DNA of 64,000 nt. Source: Odontocerum albicorne. Taxonomy: Eukaryota > Arthropoda > Insecta > Trichoptera > Odontoceridae. The stretch is taken from contig OX463838.1 in the NCBI GenBank assembly GCA_949825065.1, forward strand, positions 4,194,251 through 4,258,250, in the 5' to 3' direction. A program made the translations under genes and the position numbers. Shown here one piece after another: positions 45,490 to 56,574 of the stretch; positions within the stretch are counted from its first letter, which is position 1; the number at the start of each line of letters is the position of its first letter. The notes beneath the pieces were generated by a model, which saw only the letters and a list, made by a program, of their open reading frames with translations, had not been told where the DNA came from and searched no databases.

Positions 45490-46031
45490 GAGCGTTGGGT
45501 TGGGATGAAGTTTAGATCAATGACGGGAGTTCTATGTGATACGAATATGTCAGTAAAGTTAAAAGGAAAAGTATACCAAACGTTTGTCAGATCCCCACTC
45601 CTCTATGGCTCCGAATGCTGGACGATGTATAACTCTTATAAGCTCTAGGCAACTAGAAACTGCTGAAATACGCATGCTAAGATGGTCAGCTGGTGTGTCC
45701 CTAGGATACAAAATAAAAAGCAAACACATTCGTGGAATCCTAGGTGTTACAGACATCAACAGCAAGATGGAGGAGAGGCGATGGAGATGGTATGGGCACG
45801 TTGGACGCAGAGCACCAGATCACATTGTGAACCAGGCAATCTCCATGGACCTTCCTCGAATAACAACCAGAGTAAGACCAAAGAATTTATGGGTGGTGCA
45901 AAAAGATAACGTGATGCAGAGGCACGGCCTGGGGGACGTAGTCCGGGATAGAAGAGCATACAACCTGAGGACGAGGAGAGCTGACCCCAACAGTCTTCGC
46001 AGACAGTGAGTTGGGATGGAGCCAGGGAGAA
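45490..46031 (+). pseudogene. Non-LTR family A 3' end, best preserved frame
   Basis: Upstream: MKFRSMTGVLCD and KLKGKVYQTFVRSPLLYGSE, then after a shift a 141-codon frame with RQLETAEIRMLRWSAGVS, MEERRWRWYGHVGRRAPDHI, MDLPRITTR and RADPNSLRRQ, stop at 46007-46009. The C-terminal frame is undamaged but the catalytic part is absent. Confidence 0.8.
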
Positions 46032-46035
46032 GAAG

Positions 46036-46558
46036 TTATAGGAACGTTGGAAAGCACATATTCATAAATAAAAAGTATATTTTCTCCTTGAAATTTTGTA
46101 GATAAGACATAAATAGCTTAAATGACAGATATGTGATGGAGCATGCATAGAGAATATGTATGGATACCAAAACGCAATGTCATGTTTCAATAGAAAGTAT
46201 AGCTTTCATGAGGTCATGTATGTTGTTTAAATATTTAAGAAATAAAAATAATTAAATGTCGAACATAAACTGAGCATTTGTTTTAAAACAAATATTATCG
46301 AATCGATTTTTACTCGTTTTTATATATTTAAAGAAACTGAGAAACGCTTTTTATGGGAATGTTGTAATTTACTTGAATGGTTGTAGTTTACTTGAATGAA
46401 TGGGAATGTTGTAATTTACTTTACCTTGAAAACAGTCACTTTAAGGGATTGATAAATCTATACAAGTAAATTGATGTAGTTTAAAATGATTTTGCAAATA
46501 AACAAAAAATGTGTTTAGTAAGTTGGATATTTTTTGCAAATATACGTCCAATATAAAG
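46036..46558. other. AT-rich spacer with short repeats
   Basis: 'gggaatgttgtaatttactt' recurs near 46357 and 46404. No gene. Confidence 0.4.
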
Positions 46559-46992
46559 GACGAGCTCCGTGGCCTAGTTGGGAAGGCATCTGACTTCCAA
46601 TTCAGGGTTGTTGGCTGGAACCGGAGATTTTAAAAGAATATATTCTAGTCTAGTTTTCACTTAAGGTATGTAATGCATGTTTATTTATTTAACACTTTTA
46701 TTGCAAATAAAATCTGGCGGGTTTATTGCCAGGCGGCAATCTCTTCCAACTAACCATAAAAAGTAAATGAAGCAAATTGCATGGTTGTATAAATCATTCA
46801 AATGACTATCAATCCCCACGAAATCCATAAACACATACGTGAGCATATATATATGCCCACGAACCCCACAAAGACGGACAGTCACCCAAACATTATTTTT
46901 CACATCTTTCTGGTTGGTTGAAAGAGATTGTCATATGGTAATAAGCCCACCAGGTAGAACCGTGTACAACAAAAGTGTAATACAATTAAACT
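46559..46992 (+). mobile_element. SINE split by a LINE tail
   Basis: The SINE head and body run 46559-46676 ('ctccgtggcctagttgg ... agtttt cacttaagg'). They resume at about 46906 ('catctttctggttggttgaa ... caacaaaagtgtaatacaat'). Between them lies a minus-strand LINE 3' end. The SINE was therefore present first. Confidence 0.7.
46681..46905 (-). mobile_element. CR1/Jockey-like LINE 3' end inserted in a SINE
   Basis: Starts (in plus-strand order) with 'tttatttaacacttttattg' and 'ctggcgggtttattgccagg' and ends 'cacaaagacggacagtcacc'. Same text as 44093-44310. Confidence 0.65.
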
Positions 46993-48348
46993 TGTTCTAA
47001 TGGTTAACCTGTAGAATTTCAGAGTGGGTCACCACGCTTTCTTTACCCGTGCCAAGTTACTCGACATTATTTATATTTTAGTATAAACATTCAAATATAA
47101 ATAAATAGCAAACACGATGATAATATGCATCCTTGTTTTACACATTTTTAACATCAAATAATCCTTTTATTTCATACAACCAAAATTTCTATCGTACACA
47201 ACACTAACTGGAATGATTGAATAAGAAAATAAGATATTTTGTGGGGGGTTGAGTTGTAAACAATGAATTTTGTTATTCTTACCCTTTCAAATAAATTGCT
47301 AGTCTACTGGAAACTCTCCTTAACACAACAAAAAATCATCTGTCACATAAAAATGTTAACAAGTGATTGACACACGCACTGGGATACGAATCCCGTCATT
47401 GTGTAAAAAGCGTCACCAATCCACTCAACAAAGACGCACCTTCTTCGCCAGCAGAGTACAAAAAAAAATTACAAAGATTATCCGGAGCCCACAGGTAGAG
47501 GAGGGAAGTAAAACAGTTTATGTTCACACAATAACAAAAGTATTCAACTTTTGTGTTCGTTGACCACAAAATTACTTTAAACTTTTACACGCAGTTTAAG
47601 TATTGATATTTTTTGCGTACAACAGGCGAAAGGTTTACGATTATCACATTGTAACAAAAATCACTTTTTTTGTAAGTTAGTTTGTTTGTATATTTAATAT
47701 GTTCACATTGTTTAATATAACACTGATTCACATAATTTTATGATAAAGTTTTCACAATAAACTGTATTCTGTATTTTATTTCACTTTAACACAAAGAAAT
47801 CAATTACTGTCTTCAATAAAACTATAAAAACGTTTTCTTCATACAGTTTTGATTTAAAATTAAAAATAAAACATTTTTTTATCTTAAGAAAATATTTCAC
47901 AGTGTTATCACAATTCTCACAATATCTTGATAACAATATTATTATAGTTTAACGTTGTTCAGAACATGAACTTTAATATCTTTGTAAATTAAATGCTCAC
48001 ATATAATTAAATTTATTTCTCGTATTTTTTTTTCACATCAATAAAAAAAGTTTTTAGTTCAGTGTTTTTACAACAATGTTTTCTTAATATCTGTAATAAA
48101 ACTGAGTTAAAACAGTGCTCAAATCATAACAAATTATTTAAGTTTAAAAAAAATATTTTTCAGTAGCACTTTCGTAAACGTTTTATTTTTTTTTCTCAAC
48201 AGAAGCTTTCGATCTACAGTTTCACACACAAGCACACGAACAGATCGGTCCGCGTCGGCCAATCGGACGGCGGATAGTTAATACGATTTCCACAGCACAG
48301 AAACGGGACAGAATTATCGGGTGTGAGGAAAATAACAGCATTTCCCGC
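46936..48348 (+). repeat. Segment duplicated at 62583-64000 (copy 1)
   Basis: About 1.4 kb is repeated with very few differences, starting in the SINE tail and running past 'gagtgggtcaccacgctt', a 66-codon frame (47363-47563, same protein in both copies) and the GC-rich block at 48160. A partial, diverged inverted copy of its first part is at 50880-51010, so part of it belongs to a repeat family. Confidence 0.85.
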
Positions 48349-48540
48349 GCAAAGCTGTCCACACTGTCAAAATAATTTTCACACATGCGAAATTGTCTAC
48401 TATTGTTTTTGCGGGTTCGCGTCACCGCTAAAGGGGCTTTCTTATTTTGAACTAGCGCATGCGCGCGTGCACTCTCTATACAGATCAAACGAATACTGCA
48501 GGAAAGCTCAATTATAACATACCTTGTAGACTAGAAGAAA
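48160..48540. promoter_or_regulatory. GC-rich block, possible promoter or 5' exon region
   Basis: Clearly less AT-rich than its flanks. It has 'cggccaatcggacgg' (a CCAAT-like word) at 48257-48271 and 'agcgcatgcgcgcgtgcact' at 48454-48473. Its first part is also in the duplicate at 63.8-64.0 kb. No start codon context or splice site stands out, so the call is tentative. Confidence 0.3.
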
Positions 48541-48670
48541 ATATGTCAGTTGTTCACTAAAATATACATTTTATAATCTTTATCATTTTTATTGTATCTT
48601 ATAAATGGTTGAGCCTTTTTATGAAGTATGCTCGGTTTACTTGAATCAAGTTTCAGTGGCGGGCTCCTAC

Positions 48671-48818
48671 CTGTATGTGTCCGAAGCCGCGGAAGGCAGT
48701 GGTGGGAGATATGAGCGGTAGTAGTACCTTGAACTGCCGCCGTCCGGCAGCGCGCGCTCCTGTCGGAACGCTCTTGTCATGCACAGTGGATAAGGCTTTG
48801 GTATCAAAAAGTGGTTGC
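48671..48818 (-). CDS. Candidate 148-bp internal exon of an unknown minus-strand gene
   Basis: On the minus strand a pyrimidine-rich acceptor (ATTTTTTTTATTTAG) ends at 48819 and a donor CAG|GTAGGA starts at 48670. The enclosed 148 bp are much richer in G and C than their surroundings. Two of the three frames are stop-free; one spans 49 codons and ends in FRGFGHIQ, the other 48 codons with a Tyr-run. I recognise neither. It may be a coding or 5' UTR exon, conceivably an upstream exon of the zinc-finger gene transcribed in the same direction. Confidence 0.35.
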
Positions 48819-48884
48819 CTAAATAAAAAAAATATGTATAATTTTTATTTTTTTGTTTTAATTTTTCTTTATTTCAAGTTTTAG

Positions 48885-49554
48885 TACATTTAAGTTATTG
48901 ATTTTATGAATTTGGTTTTTTTACATGATTACGAAAGATAAATAAATAATTATAAAATAAAATATTTAATTAGATTTTTTTTGTGATTGGAAAGGGTTTA
49001 TGATGAAAATAAAATATCTAAAAAAACAAGACTTTTGATATAAATATACATTTATTTCACTTCCTTTGCTGCTTAGTTTCAATTCACGAGAGATATTTGT
49101 ACAATATTTTTAGTGCTGATTGATTTTTGTTTAAAATTTCATTTACACTTTTCCTAAAAAAATCTAAAAAAAATCACTTGTTCCCATTTTTATGAATTTT
49201 ATAATTTTTTTTTTAACTAAAACTTGCAATCATAATCATAGCCTTGACAAATGTTTGTACAATAATTTACTTTGTTTAATAAAATAAAAAAATAATAATA
49301 ATTTTATTAAACTTAAAAGCACAGTCGGTGCTGCACGATGATGATCTTGAAATTAAAGACGTAATAATATGGCAGCAAAAGGCAATTGGACATACAATTT
49401 CCGAAAGTCATGTAAAGGCCTATCTTTAGCAGTAAACCAACATATAAGGCTAACATGATGATGATGCTGCTATTTATAACTACTAAATTAGGTGACAATT
49501 TTGCTGTTTCAGATTTAGTTGCGTCTGCGTTTCAATATTTAGTTTAATCCATTT
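48885..49554. other. AT-rich spacer with LINE-tail-like text
   Basis: 'atagccttgacaaatgtttg' at about 49241 returns as 'atagccttgacaaatattag' at about 57762, each followed by 'acaata-atttactttgtt' and AT-rich tails. This suggests a shared 3' end of an unidentified element. Confidence 0.35.
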
Positions 49555-49625
49555 ATATTGAGCGCTGTTTAAAAGAGTATGCTCTCTAAAATGGCGCAAT
49601 GTAAAATTACCTTTTATTATTATTG
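49555..49625 (+). mobile_element. Non-LTR family G 3' end with (ATT)n tail
   Basis: 'gagcgctgtttaaaagagta', 'tgctctctaaaatggcgcaa', then 'ttattattattg'. Confidence 0.45.
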
Positions 49626-49809
49626 TACCTATAAATTTAAAAACTTTTTTTCAAATGATAAAAAAATAAAGAAGATTAAATTAATCATTACAAAATCAAT
49701 TAATAAATATTATTTTTGATAAAGTGTAGCAAAAGTTTAAAGTCAAATTAGTTACAATAATATTCATATTCCATAATTATTTTGAACAGAAGAAATTGTA
49801 TGTACATTA

Positions 49810-50019
49810 CCCGGCTGTAAGTAATCCACATAGGGCTTAAGAAAAAGACTGTCGGCCATAATCGGCAAACTTCGGCTTTGTAGAGCGTCGTCTCTGTCAT
49901 TCATACACGTGTTCCGTTGCGAGACTGTTAGCGCATCGTGCGGCAGAGACAACGTTCTACAAAGCCGAAGTTAGCCGACAGTATCTGTCTTAAGCCCGTG
50001 TGTATTATTTACCACCGGG
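49810..50019. mobile_element. Foldback MITE, copy 2
   Basis: Ends CCCGGCTGTAAGTAATCCAC and 'accaccggg', with TA at 49808-49809 and 50020-50021. The interior matches 18547-18768 throughout, with changes on both arms. Confidence 0.8.
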
Positions 50020-50278
50020 TACCTACTCGACGAGTATTCGTAGTTTATGAAAAATAAGACAGGCAAAAAAAAAGTAATTTAAAGTGGACACTCGATTTAT
50101 GATATACTTGGATCATTGGGCATATGTATACCTATGGATCATTGGGCATGTGTGTGTATTTGCAAAAAAGGATCCAACCCACATTTTTAATGTTCCTGCC
50201 TTTCTGTTTTGTTATTGCCGATTTGTATGCGATTACATGGATTATTTTTTAAGATTAAATTAAACTATGAACTACTTA

Positions 50279-50646
50279 CCGTATTTTACGGACTATAAGA
50301 TGCTACGGACTATAAGACGCACCTTAATTTTTAGGCAATTTAAAAAAAATAGCATTTTTACCAACAACAACACCTGGCGGTATTTCAGAAGGTTTTGGTA
50401 TTGTTTTGCGCTTGAAAATGATCATTGGATTAAGTTTAGTACCGTCATCACAATATGAAAGGACAACAGTGTTAAGATAGAGATAGGTTTCCCTCGGCAT
50501 CGAATATATGGCCATTTTTAAGACTGGCGGGAATTTTAAATTAATCACTGGGCATTTTTATATTAATTTCGAGTATAAGACGCACCTGAATTTTGGAGGC
50601 AATTTTTTGAAGAAAAGAGTGCGTCTTATAGTCCGTAAAATACGGG
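50279..50646 (-). mobile_element. pogo/Tigger-like DNA transposon remnant
   Basis: Inverted ends CCGTATTTTACGGACTATAA and, from the other strand, CCCGTATTTTACGGACTATA; 'gactataagacgcacc' recurs inside. The minus-strand frame at 50324-50548 reads VVLSYCDDGTKLNPMIIFKR, then KTIPKPSEIPPGVVVG, which is the middle of a DDE_1 (pogo/CENP-B type) transposase. Only about 70 residues remain. Confidence 0.75.
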
Positions 50647-50879
50647 ATATAACTAACTTGATATTTATGCACATGTGAGATGAAGATGTGCTTGTTCGAT
50701 ATTTACAATAGACTAAAAAATAACGCTCAGTGGGTTGATTCCTTTTTATACAAATATTTGTACATTGAAAATGATATTTGCTTAAATCTTGTGTACACAG
50801 TTTTTTCAATAAAATAATACAATCAAACAAGGTTTTGGTTACATGAATTAAAAGGATTATTTGATGTATAAAATGTGTG

Positions 50880-51010
50880 AAACAAGGATGCTTATTATCA
50901 TCGTGTGTGCTATTTCATTATATTTAAATGTTTATGCTTAAAATAGTTAAAATGTAGAGTAGCTTGGCACGGGTTAACCGTGATGACCCACGCTGAAGTT
51001 CAACAGGTTC
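50880..51010 (-). repeat. Diverged inverted copy of the start of the duplicated segment
   Basis: 'caaggatgcttattatcatc' and 'agtagcttggcacgggttaa' are reverse complements of words at 47125-47140 and 47050-47075. It is more diverged than the 62.6-kb copy. Confidence 0.6.
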
Positions 51011-52170
51011 ACCCTTTGACCAAGTTGTTTTAAACTTTTACGTTTATAATTTGCGTATTTATTTTAAAATAAAATTAAGCATAATATTTTGTAGTACTTT
51101 TAGTCTAAAAAGACAAACAATTGTTTTAAGAATGTTTTTAAAAAAAATACATTTCTAAGTATTTTAAAACAACCTCGAAAATCATTAAAACCTATATGAA
51201 GCCATTCATTCGAATTAAACAATTGGTTTTCATACTATTTTAAAAATAAAATTTAATTGAATTAACTATCTATCATAAAAAAAAATTAATTCGAACCCAC
51301 GAAACAAATGTATGCTGTGAGTTACAAATGGATTGTTAAAACACCCAAAGAATGTTTTATATTCAGAAAGATACGATATTCAGAGACGCTGTGCAATAGG
51401 GCTAAACCTCCGCTATTACGGCGAGCGGGCGTGATTTCCAGTGATCAATTCAGAGCAAATGGTATCACAGCACAAGTTCAATTACCTCCGTAGCGGTATT
51501 ACTAAAATTGATCTGATTGCGAATAAAAAGGTTTTATGACAGAGGTAATCAAACTTTTTTTTAAATCATTTCAACATGAACTTCGGAAAAGTAATACGAA
51601 TCAAATATTGGATGAATATTGATAGCAAAATAAAAGTTTTACGATCGCGAACTAGTGAAGTTCCACAATTCAATGTTGAACAATAAAGTATTTAATTTCT
51701 TGAACTAGTTTTCATTTATTGTATGAACTTTAAGTAAACTGCGGAATGAGAGAATAAGAAATATAATTATTCAAGATAAATATGAACTATAAACACTACC
51801 GTGTTAAGTTTGATGGAAAAGAGAACGTTGAAGGGGTTTTGATATTTTGAACGAACGAGTAACGAAATATTGACTTAACAAATTTACAAAGCGTGCTATA
51901 GTGGGAGTCATGGTAGATAATGACCGAGAAAATTTTGGTCGGACCGAGGTAATTACATTTTACAGAAGGAAATGTAGGAAGTAAGATAAACGATAGGAAC
52001 TGTACTCGTAGGAGAAGATTTATAAGTGTGGGGGAGGTGAAGTAAATGTCTCATGATATGATAGCTTAGCGCTCTATTCTTCTGCTTAACGCAACAGAAA
52101 AATGATTTGATTGTATGTTTTCATATATCGAATGGAATTATTTCAAAAACGTCTACAAAAATTAACACTA
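51011..52170. other. AT-rich spacer, no gene seen
   Basis: No recognised frame or repeat. A TACTCGTA lies at 52003-52010. Confidence 0.4.
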
Positions 52171-52174
52171 TTAA

Positions 52175-52751
52175 ACCTTCCTGCCCTGTGATGTGTAACT
52201 AGTACACATTGCTTCTAAAAACTTGAATGTCTCTATAAATATAATAAATATTAAGTTCAGATTTTAGGTATTCCTCCGTAATACATTTACGCATTGAATT
52301 AAAAAATAATATTAATAATACTCGTAATTAGCACTTATCGACCACATCATATATATTTTGTGAAAATCGGGAATAAATAACCAACACAATCAAACGTGTG
52401 ACAGTGTATGACGTAGGTATATTCATTATAAAAACCGCTATGGGTGAGAAAGCGACGCTATTCACGTCTCACTCTTCTTAGGTATATGGGAACGCAAGAA
52501 ATAGAATCTCAGTTCACTCGCTTCTCTCGCTTCTGTAGCACTCGGGCATCCATTTGATGCTCTTCGCCCGTTTTGTGATGTTTTCAGCAATTAAATTTCA
52601 ATTATTATCACTTTTGACTTCAAATTTAATTAATTTAAGCGATTGGCGGTGAATAAGCTTATTTTTCCGATTTTAAATCGCTCATTTTTACACGTGTATT
52701 GAATACACTTCACCGGAACGGGCGGATTTTTTATGCAAAGGATGTGAAAGG
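52175..52751 (+). mobile_element. piggyBac-like MITE, copy 2
   Basis: TTAA at 52171-52174 and 52752-52755. Internal order is as in copy 1, with small deletions and a 6-bp insertion at 52319. Confidence 0.75.
52319..52326 (-). other. TACTCGTA motif, putative excision footprint (supported by paired copies)
   Basis: This MITE copy reads 'attaataaTACTCGtaattagc'; the copies at 2099 and 59214 read 'tagttataattagc' and (inverted) 'attaataataattagc'. Exactly six extra bases at a TA. Confidence 0.7.
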
Positions 52752-52943
52752 TTAAACATTTATAAAATATAATATCACCACAAGGACGCTTTTTTAAAGT
52801 CTCGATTACCTAGGGATAATGGAAATTTTGCTTCCCTGCCACACTATTTAATATGACAGCGCCATTAATTCTGATGTGTCGAGAGATACTATGAAAATGA
52901 ATTAAAAAACTGTGGAAGATGCATGCAATAATAAAAAGTGGAT

Positions 52944-53205
52944 TGTAATTTGTTTTTATCAAACACTGTTTATTCCACTTTTTATAACGGTATAACCCTA
53001 CCGGTTTTAAGGTTTCCACCTCATCATCAGGGGAGCCCAAACAAGGAGTTTTGTTTGTACTCCCCCTAATGATGAAGGGAAAGCCTTGAAACCGGTAGGG
53101 TTATACCGTTTTAAAAAGTGAAATAAACAGTGTTTGATGAAAACACATTACTACGTCTTTAAACCTCCACAATGTTAATGCCTTAACTATAAATAATATA
53201 TAAAA
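52944..53205. mobile_element. Penelope-like foldback, palindromic copy
   Basis: Both arms are complete, with 'tgatgaagggaaagccttga' in the right arm and the terminal 'aatgttaatgccttaactat'. Confidence 0.65.
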
Positions 53206-53265
53206 AAAGGATTGTCTACGATTGCAAGTTAGCAGAATAAAAGCAACAAAAATTAATTACAATAG

Positions 53266-53575
53266 TTAGATAAATAATGAAGCATTCAGATGGATTGAAC
53301 GTATAGAGCGAATTAATGATTATTCAAATATAAAAGTCAGAAGAGCATGATGTGCATCTATGAGGTAGAACCAAGAAATGGACCATATTTTGAAAGATAT
53401 CAAAGTGAGAAACATAAATAAAATTATGGTAGATTAAACGTGAGTGAGGAGATCTAGACTATCTGCCTACCCAGCAATATATAATTATTATTTTATAGTA
53501 TGGAGAGTAATATTAGTAAACACATACCCATATTTCTCGTTCATTCTTTGTACATTCCCAAACCACCTCGAGTAT
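53266..53575 (+). pseudogene. Non-LTR family B fragment, left copy of a direct repeat
   Basis: 'gataaatgatgaagcattcaga'-like start (agataaataatgaagcattc), 'gaacgtatagagcg', 'accatattttgaaagatatc', then UTR 'ctgcctacccagcaatatat'. Nearly the same text returns at 54145-54465. Confidence 0.55.
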
Positions 53576-53576
53576 A

Positions 53577-54139
53577 CTTGAGAAATTGTAGCATGGTCTT
53601 TGTGACGTTTCACAATTTTTCTCCAATACAACCTTGTAACGAGGTTCAGTAATTTTAATTATTTTATCAACTTTAATATAAGCCTCAGTTCTAATAAATA
53701 GTAAGTTATTTAGGTAAATACATTACATAAAACTAACAATAATGACAAATTAATACATCTTGTTACAAATTAGCAAAAATGTGGCTGTTTGTTAAAATCA
53801 AATAATATTTGGTGACGTTTGTCAAAAGTCACTACGTTAGTCTGCAATGGCTAGGGATGGGGTATACGATAATTGGATTTTCGATTTTTTTATACCTAAA
53901 ATTAAATGTTCGTAATTAGTATTAATTCATAGTGGATCTTGGCCTATTTCTAAATACAAATCATACAATACATTAGAAAGTCACTATAATGAAATTAAGG
54001 AATTAAAACGTCAGTTTAGGGAAAAACTATTTTTCGATTTATAGTAAAACGATTCGATTTGTAAAAAAAAACGATTTTATCCCATCCCTTTGAGACTTGA
54101 CATTTCAAACGTCATAGAAAAATGTTTCATTTTCTTGAG
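53577..54139 (-). mobile_element. MITE-B, inverted copy (563 bp)
   Basis: Ends 'cttgagaaattgtagcatgg' and 'tttcattttcttgag', with TA flanks (53575-53576, 54140-54141). The interior is the reverse complement of 43160-43726. It sits between two direct copies of a LINE fragment. Confidence 0.75.
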
Positions 54140-54144
54140 TATAG

Positions 54145-54465
54145 TAAGATAAATAATGAAGTATTCAGATGGTTTGGACGTATAGAGATAATGAATAACG
54201 AAATAATGATTAAAAAATATAAAAGTTAAAAGAGCTTGATATGCCTCGATGAGGTAGAACCTAGAAATGGACCAGATTTTTAAAGATATTAAAGTGAGAA
54301 ACACAAATCAAATTGCAGTGGATTAAACGTGAGTGAGGAGATCTAGACTCTCTGCCTACCCAGCAATATGTAATTATTGTTTAATAGTATGGAGAGTAAT
54401 ATAAGTTAACACATACCCATATTTTTTGTTCATTCGTTCTACATTCCCAAACCACCTCGAGTAGT
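54145..54465 (+). pseudogene. Non-LTR family B fragment, right copy of a direct repeat
   Basis: Repeats 53266-53575 with point changes ('agataaataatgaagtattc', 'gagatctagactctctgcct'). No intact frame. Confidence 0.55.
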
Positions 54466-54598
54466 CTTCTTCATCTTGTTCAAAACATTAGTTGACATTC
54501 GTACTTGATCATTTAATTTCGCATTCTGTCACACATCGTTTGCAAAAATATAACTATCAGTATACGAGTATTTATTAATTTGTATTCTTTCCGTTTTT

Positions 54599-54805
54599 TT
54601 CTTCTACATTCCAAATATTAACTTTGGCACTATTATACTGTTGTGAACTAATAATTCGTTTTATAAATTGTTATGAGTTCGTATAGTATGTAGGCGTTAA
54701 CAATTTCTTCTACATCCCAAATATTAACTTTGGCACTATTATACTGTTGTGAACTAATAATTCGTTTTAAGAATTGTTATGAGTTCGTATGTAGGCGTTA
54801 ACAAT
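54599..54805 (+). repeat. 107-bp tandem duplication, followed by a 27-bp triplicate
   Basis: 'ttcttctacattccaaatat ... ttatgagttcgtat ... taggcgttaacaattt' appears twice in a row. Just after, at 54862-54940, 'gttagttcatagttaaattt' plus about seven bases is repeated three times. Confidence 0.8.
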
Positions 54806-54959
54806 TTTTAAGAAATTAAATATTAAAATTATTAGAAAAAAAAACGTAGGAAATTAGAATTAAGTTAGTTCATAGTTAAATTTAAATTAAGTTAGTTCAT
54901 AGTTATATTTAAATAAAGTTAGTTCATAGTTACATTTAAAAAAATTAGATAAATTCTTG

Positions 54960-55172
54960 AGATATCTTCTTCTCCCTGGCTCCATCCCAACTTACTTTCT
55001 GCGAAGACTGTTGGGGTCAGCTCTCCTCGTCCTCAGGTTGTATGCTCTTCTGTCCCGGACTACGTCCCCCAGGCGGTGCCTCTGCATCAGGTTATCTTTT
55101 TGCACCACCCATGAATTCTTTGGTCTTCCTCTGGTTGTTATTCGAGAAGGATCCATGGAGATTGCCTGGATC
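54960..55172 (-). pseudogene. Non-LTR family A 3' end, truncated
   Basis: Minus-strand copy of only the last 70 codons (…LRTRRADPN region) and the 3' UTR word 'ggctccatcccaacttactt'. Confidence 0.6.
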
Positions 55173-55174
55173 TT

Positions 55175-55820
55175 GAGATATGAATGTGTAGAAATGTTAG
55201 GTGTGCTACTTTTGGCAAATTATTGTGTTAAGGATTACTTAATTAAATAAAAAAAAACTTCTAATAGCTTAGGATCCAGTCATATGAAATACATCTCAAC
55301 AAAGGCATAATTTTAACACACAACTCATTTGAGGAAGCACCTTTGGATAATGGAGAGAATATTTCTCGTACTAGTCACAAAGGGTTGGGAAAAAATAAAA
55401 TTCTCAAAGAGAATTAAATAATAAAATAAAATTAATAATAAGTTTGTCTTTAAACAGTTTAAAAATGTTGTTCTTCTTCTTTGTAATTGCCTGCCTCTTC
55501 GAAAATTGGCAATCATCAGTGCTATCTTGATATAAATTCAACAGTTTTTAACAACGATATAATGTTGCAGTGAAACATACTCGTATACCGCAAGTTCTGC
55601 ATTGCGACTGCACTGAATTAAACCCAACATTATGATTTCGTATATACTCGTACATTTCTCCTTGTTTTTTATATCTACTTTCAAAATACTCAAGCTTTCT
55701 CGCCTCAGTAGTCAACAATACATTTTTTTGTCGATAATAAGATGAAAACATTTTTTATTATCACATATTATTATATTACATATTTGTTACATTTAACAAA
55801 TAAGTTGCACAAAAAGTACA
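55175..55820. other. AT-rich spacer, no gene seen
   Basis: Two TACTCGTA motifs at 55578-55585 and 55645-55652; otherwise nothing recognised. Confidence 0.4.
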
Positions 55821-56427
55821 CCCTTCCTTCCCTGTGATGTGTAACTAGTACACATTGCTTCTAAAAACTTTAATATCTCAATAAATATAATAAACACTGG
55901 GTTCATATTTTAGGTATTCCTCCGTAATATATTTACACATTGAATGAATATAACAATATTAATAATAAATAGCACTTATCGGCCACATCAGACATATTTT
56001 GTGAAAATAGGGAATAAATTCACCAACACAATCAAACGTGTGCCAGTGTGTAACGTAGGTATATTCATTCTAAAAAACCGATTTGGGTGAGGAAGCGACG
56101 TTATTCACGTCTCACTCTCACTCTACTTCGGTATGTGGGAACGCAAGAAAGATAATCTCAGTTCGCTCGCTTCTCTCGCTTCAGTAGCTCGCGGGCATTC
56201 GTTTGAGGTGGTCTCTTCGCCCGTTTTGTGAACGTCGGCCGATGTTTTTTTTTCATGTTTTCTGCAATTAAATTTAAATCATTATCACTTTTTTTTCAAA
56301 TTTAATTAATTTAAGCGATTGGCTATGAGTATTCTTATTTTTCCGATTATAAATCGCTCATTTTTACATGTGTATTGAATACACAGCACCGGAACGCGCG
56401 GATTTTTTTAACACAGGAAGGGAAAGG
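55821..56427 (+). mobile_element. piggyBac-like MITE, copy 3
   Basis: Ends CCCTTCCTTCCCTGTGATGT and 'cacaggaagggaaagg'. The flanks are TACA and TAAA, not a clean TTAA pair, so the flanks have mutated. Internally the closest copy to 2099-2717. Confidence 0.7.
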
Positions 56428-56574
56428 TAAAGGGTAGATGTCGATTGGACCAAATTTAACTCTTAACTTTATTCCAATCGTGCTGAATGTATATTATTTT
56501 GGAAGGGTTACCTTAATTGATCATCGTTTTTTTTATGACCAATAAATAGTTTTTCGGCGCTAGATGCTTTTTTA

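Noticed and set aside
48222..48488. 88-codon minus-strand frame in the GC-rich block
   Set aside because: No motif, no splice support and GC-driven openness; kept only as a possible regulatory block.
50021..50040. 'tactcgacgagta' as a double excision footprint
   Set aside because: Its CTCG and CGAG halves are in the wrong order for the two ends of one element with CGAG termini, so it was not counted.
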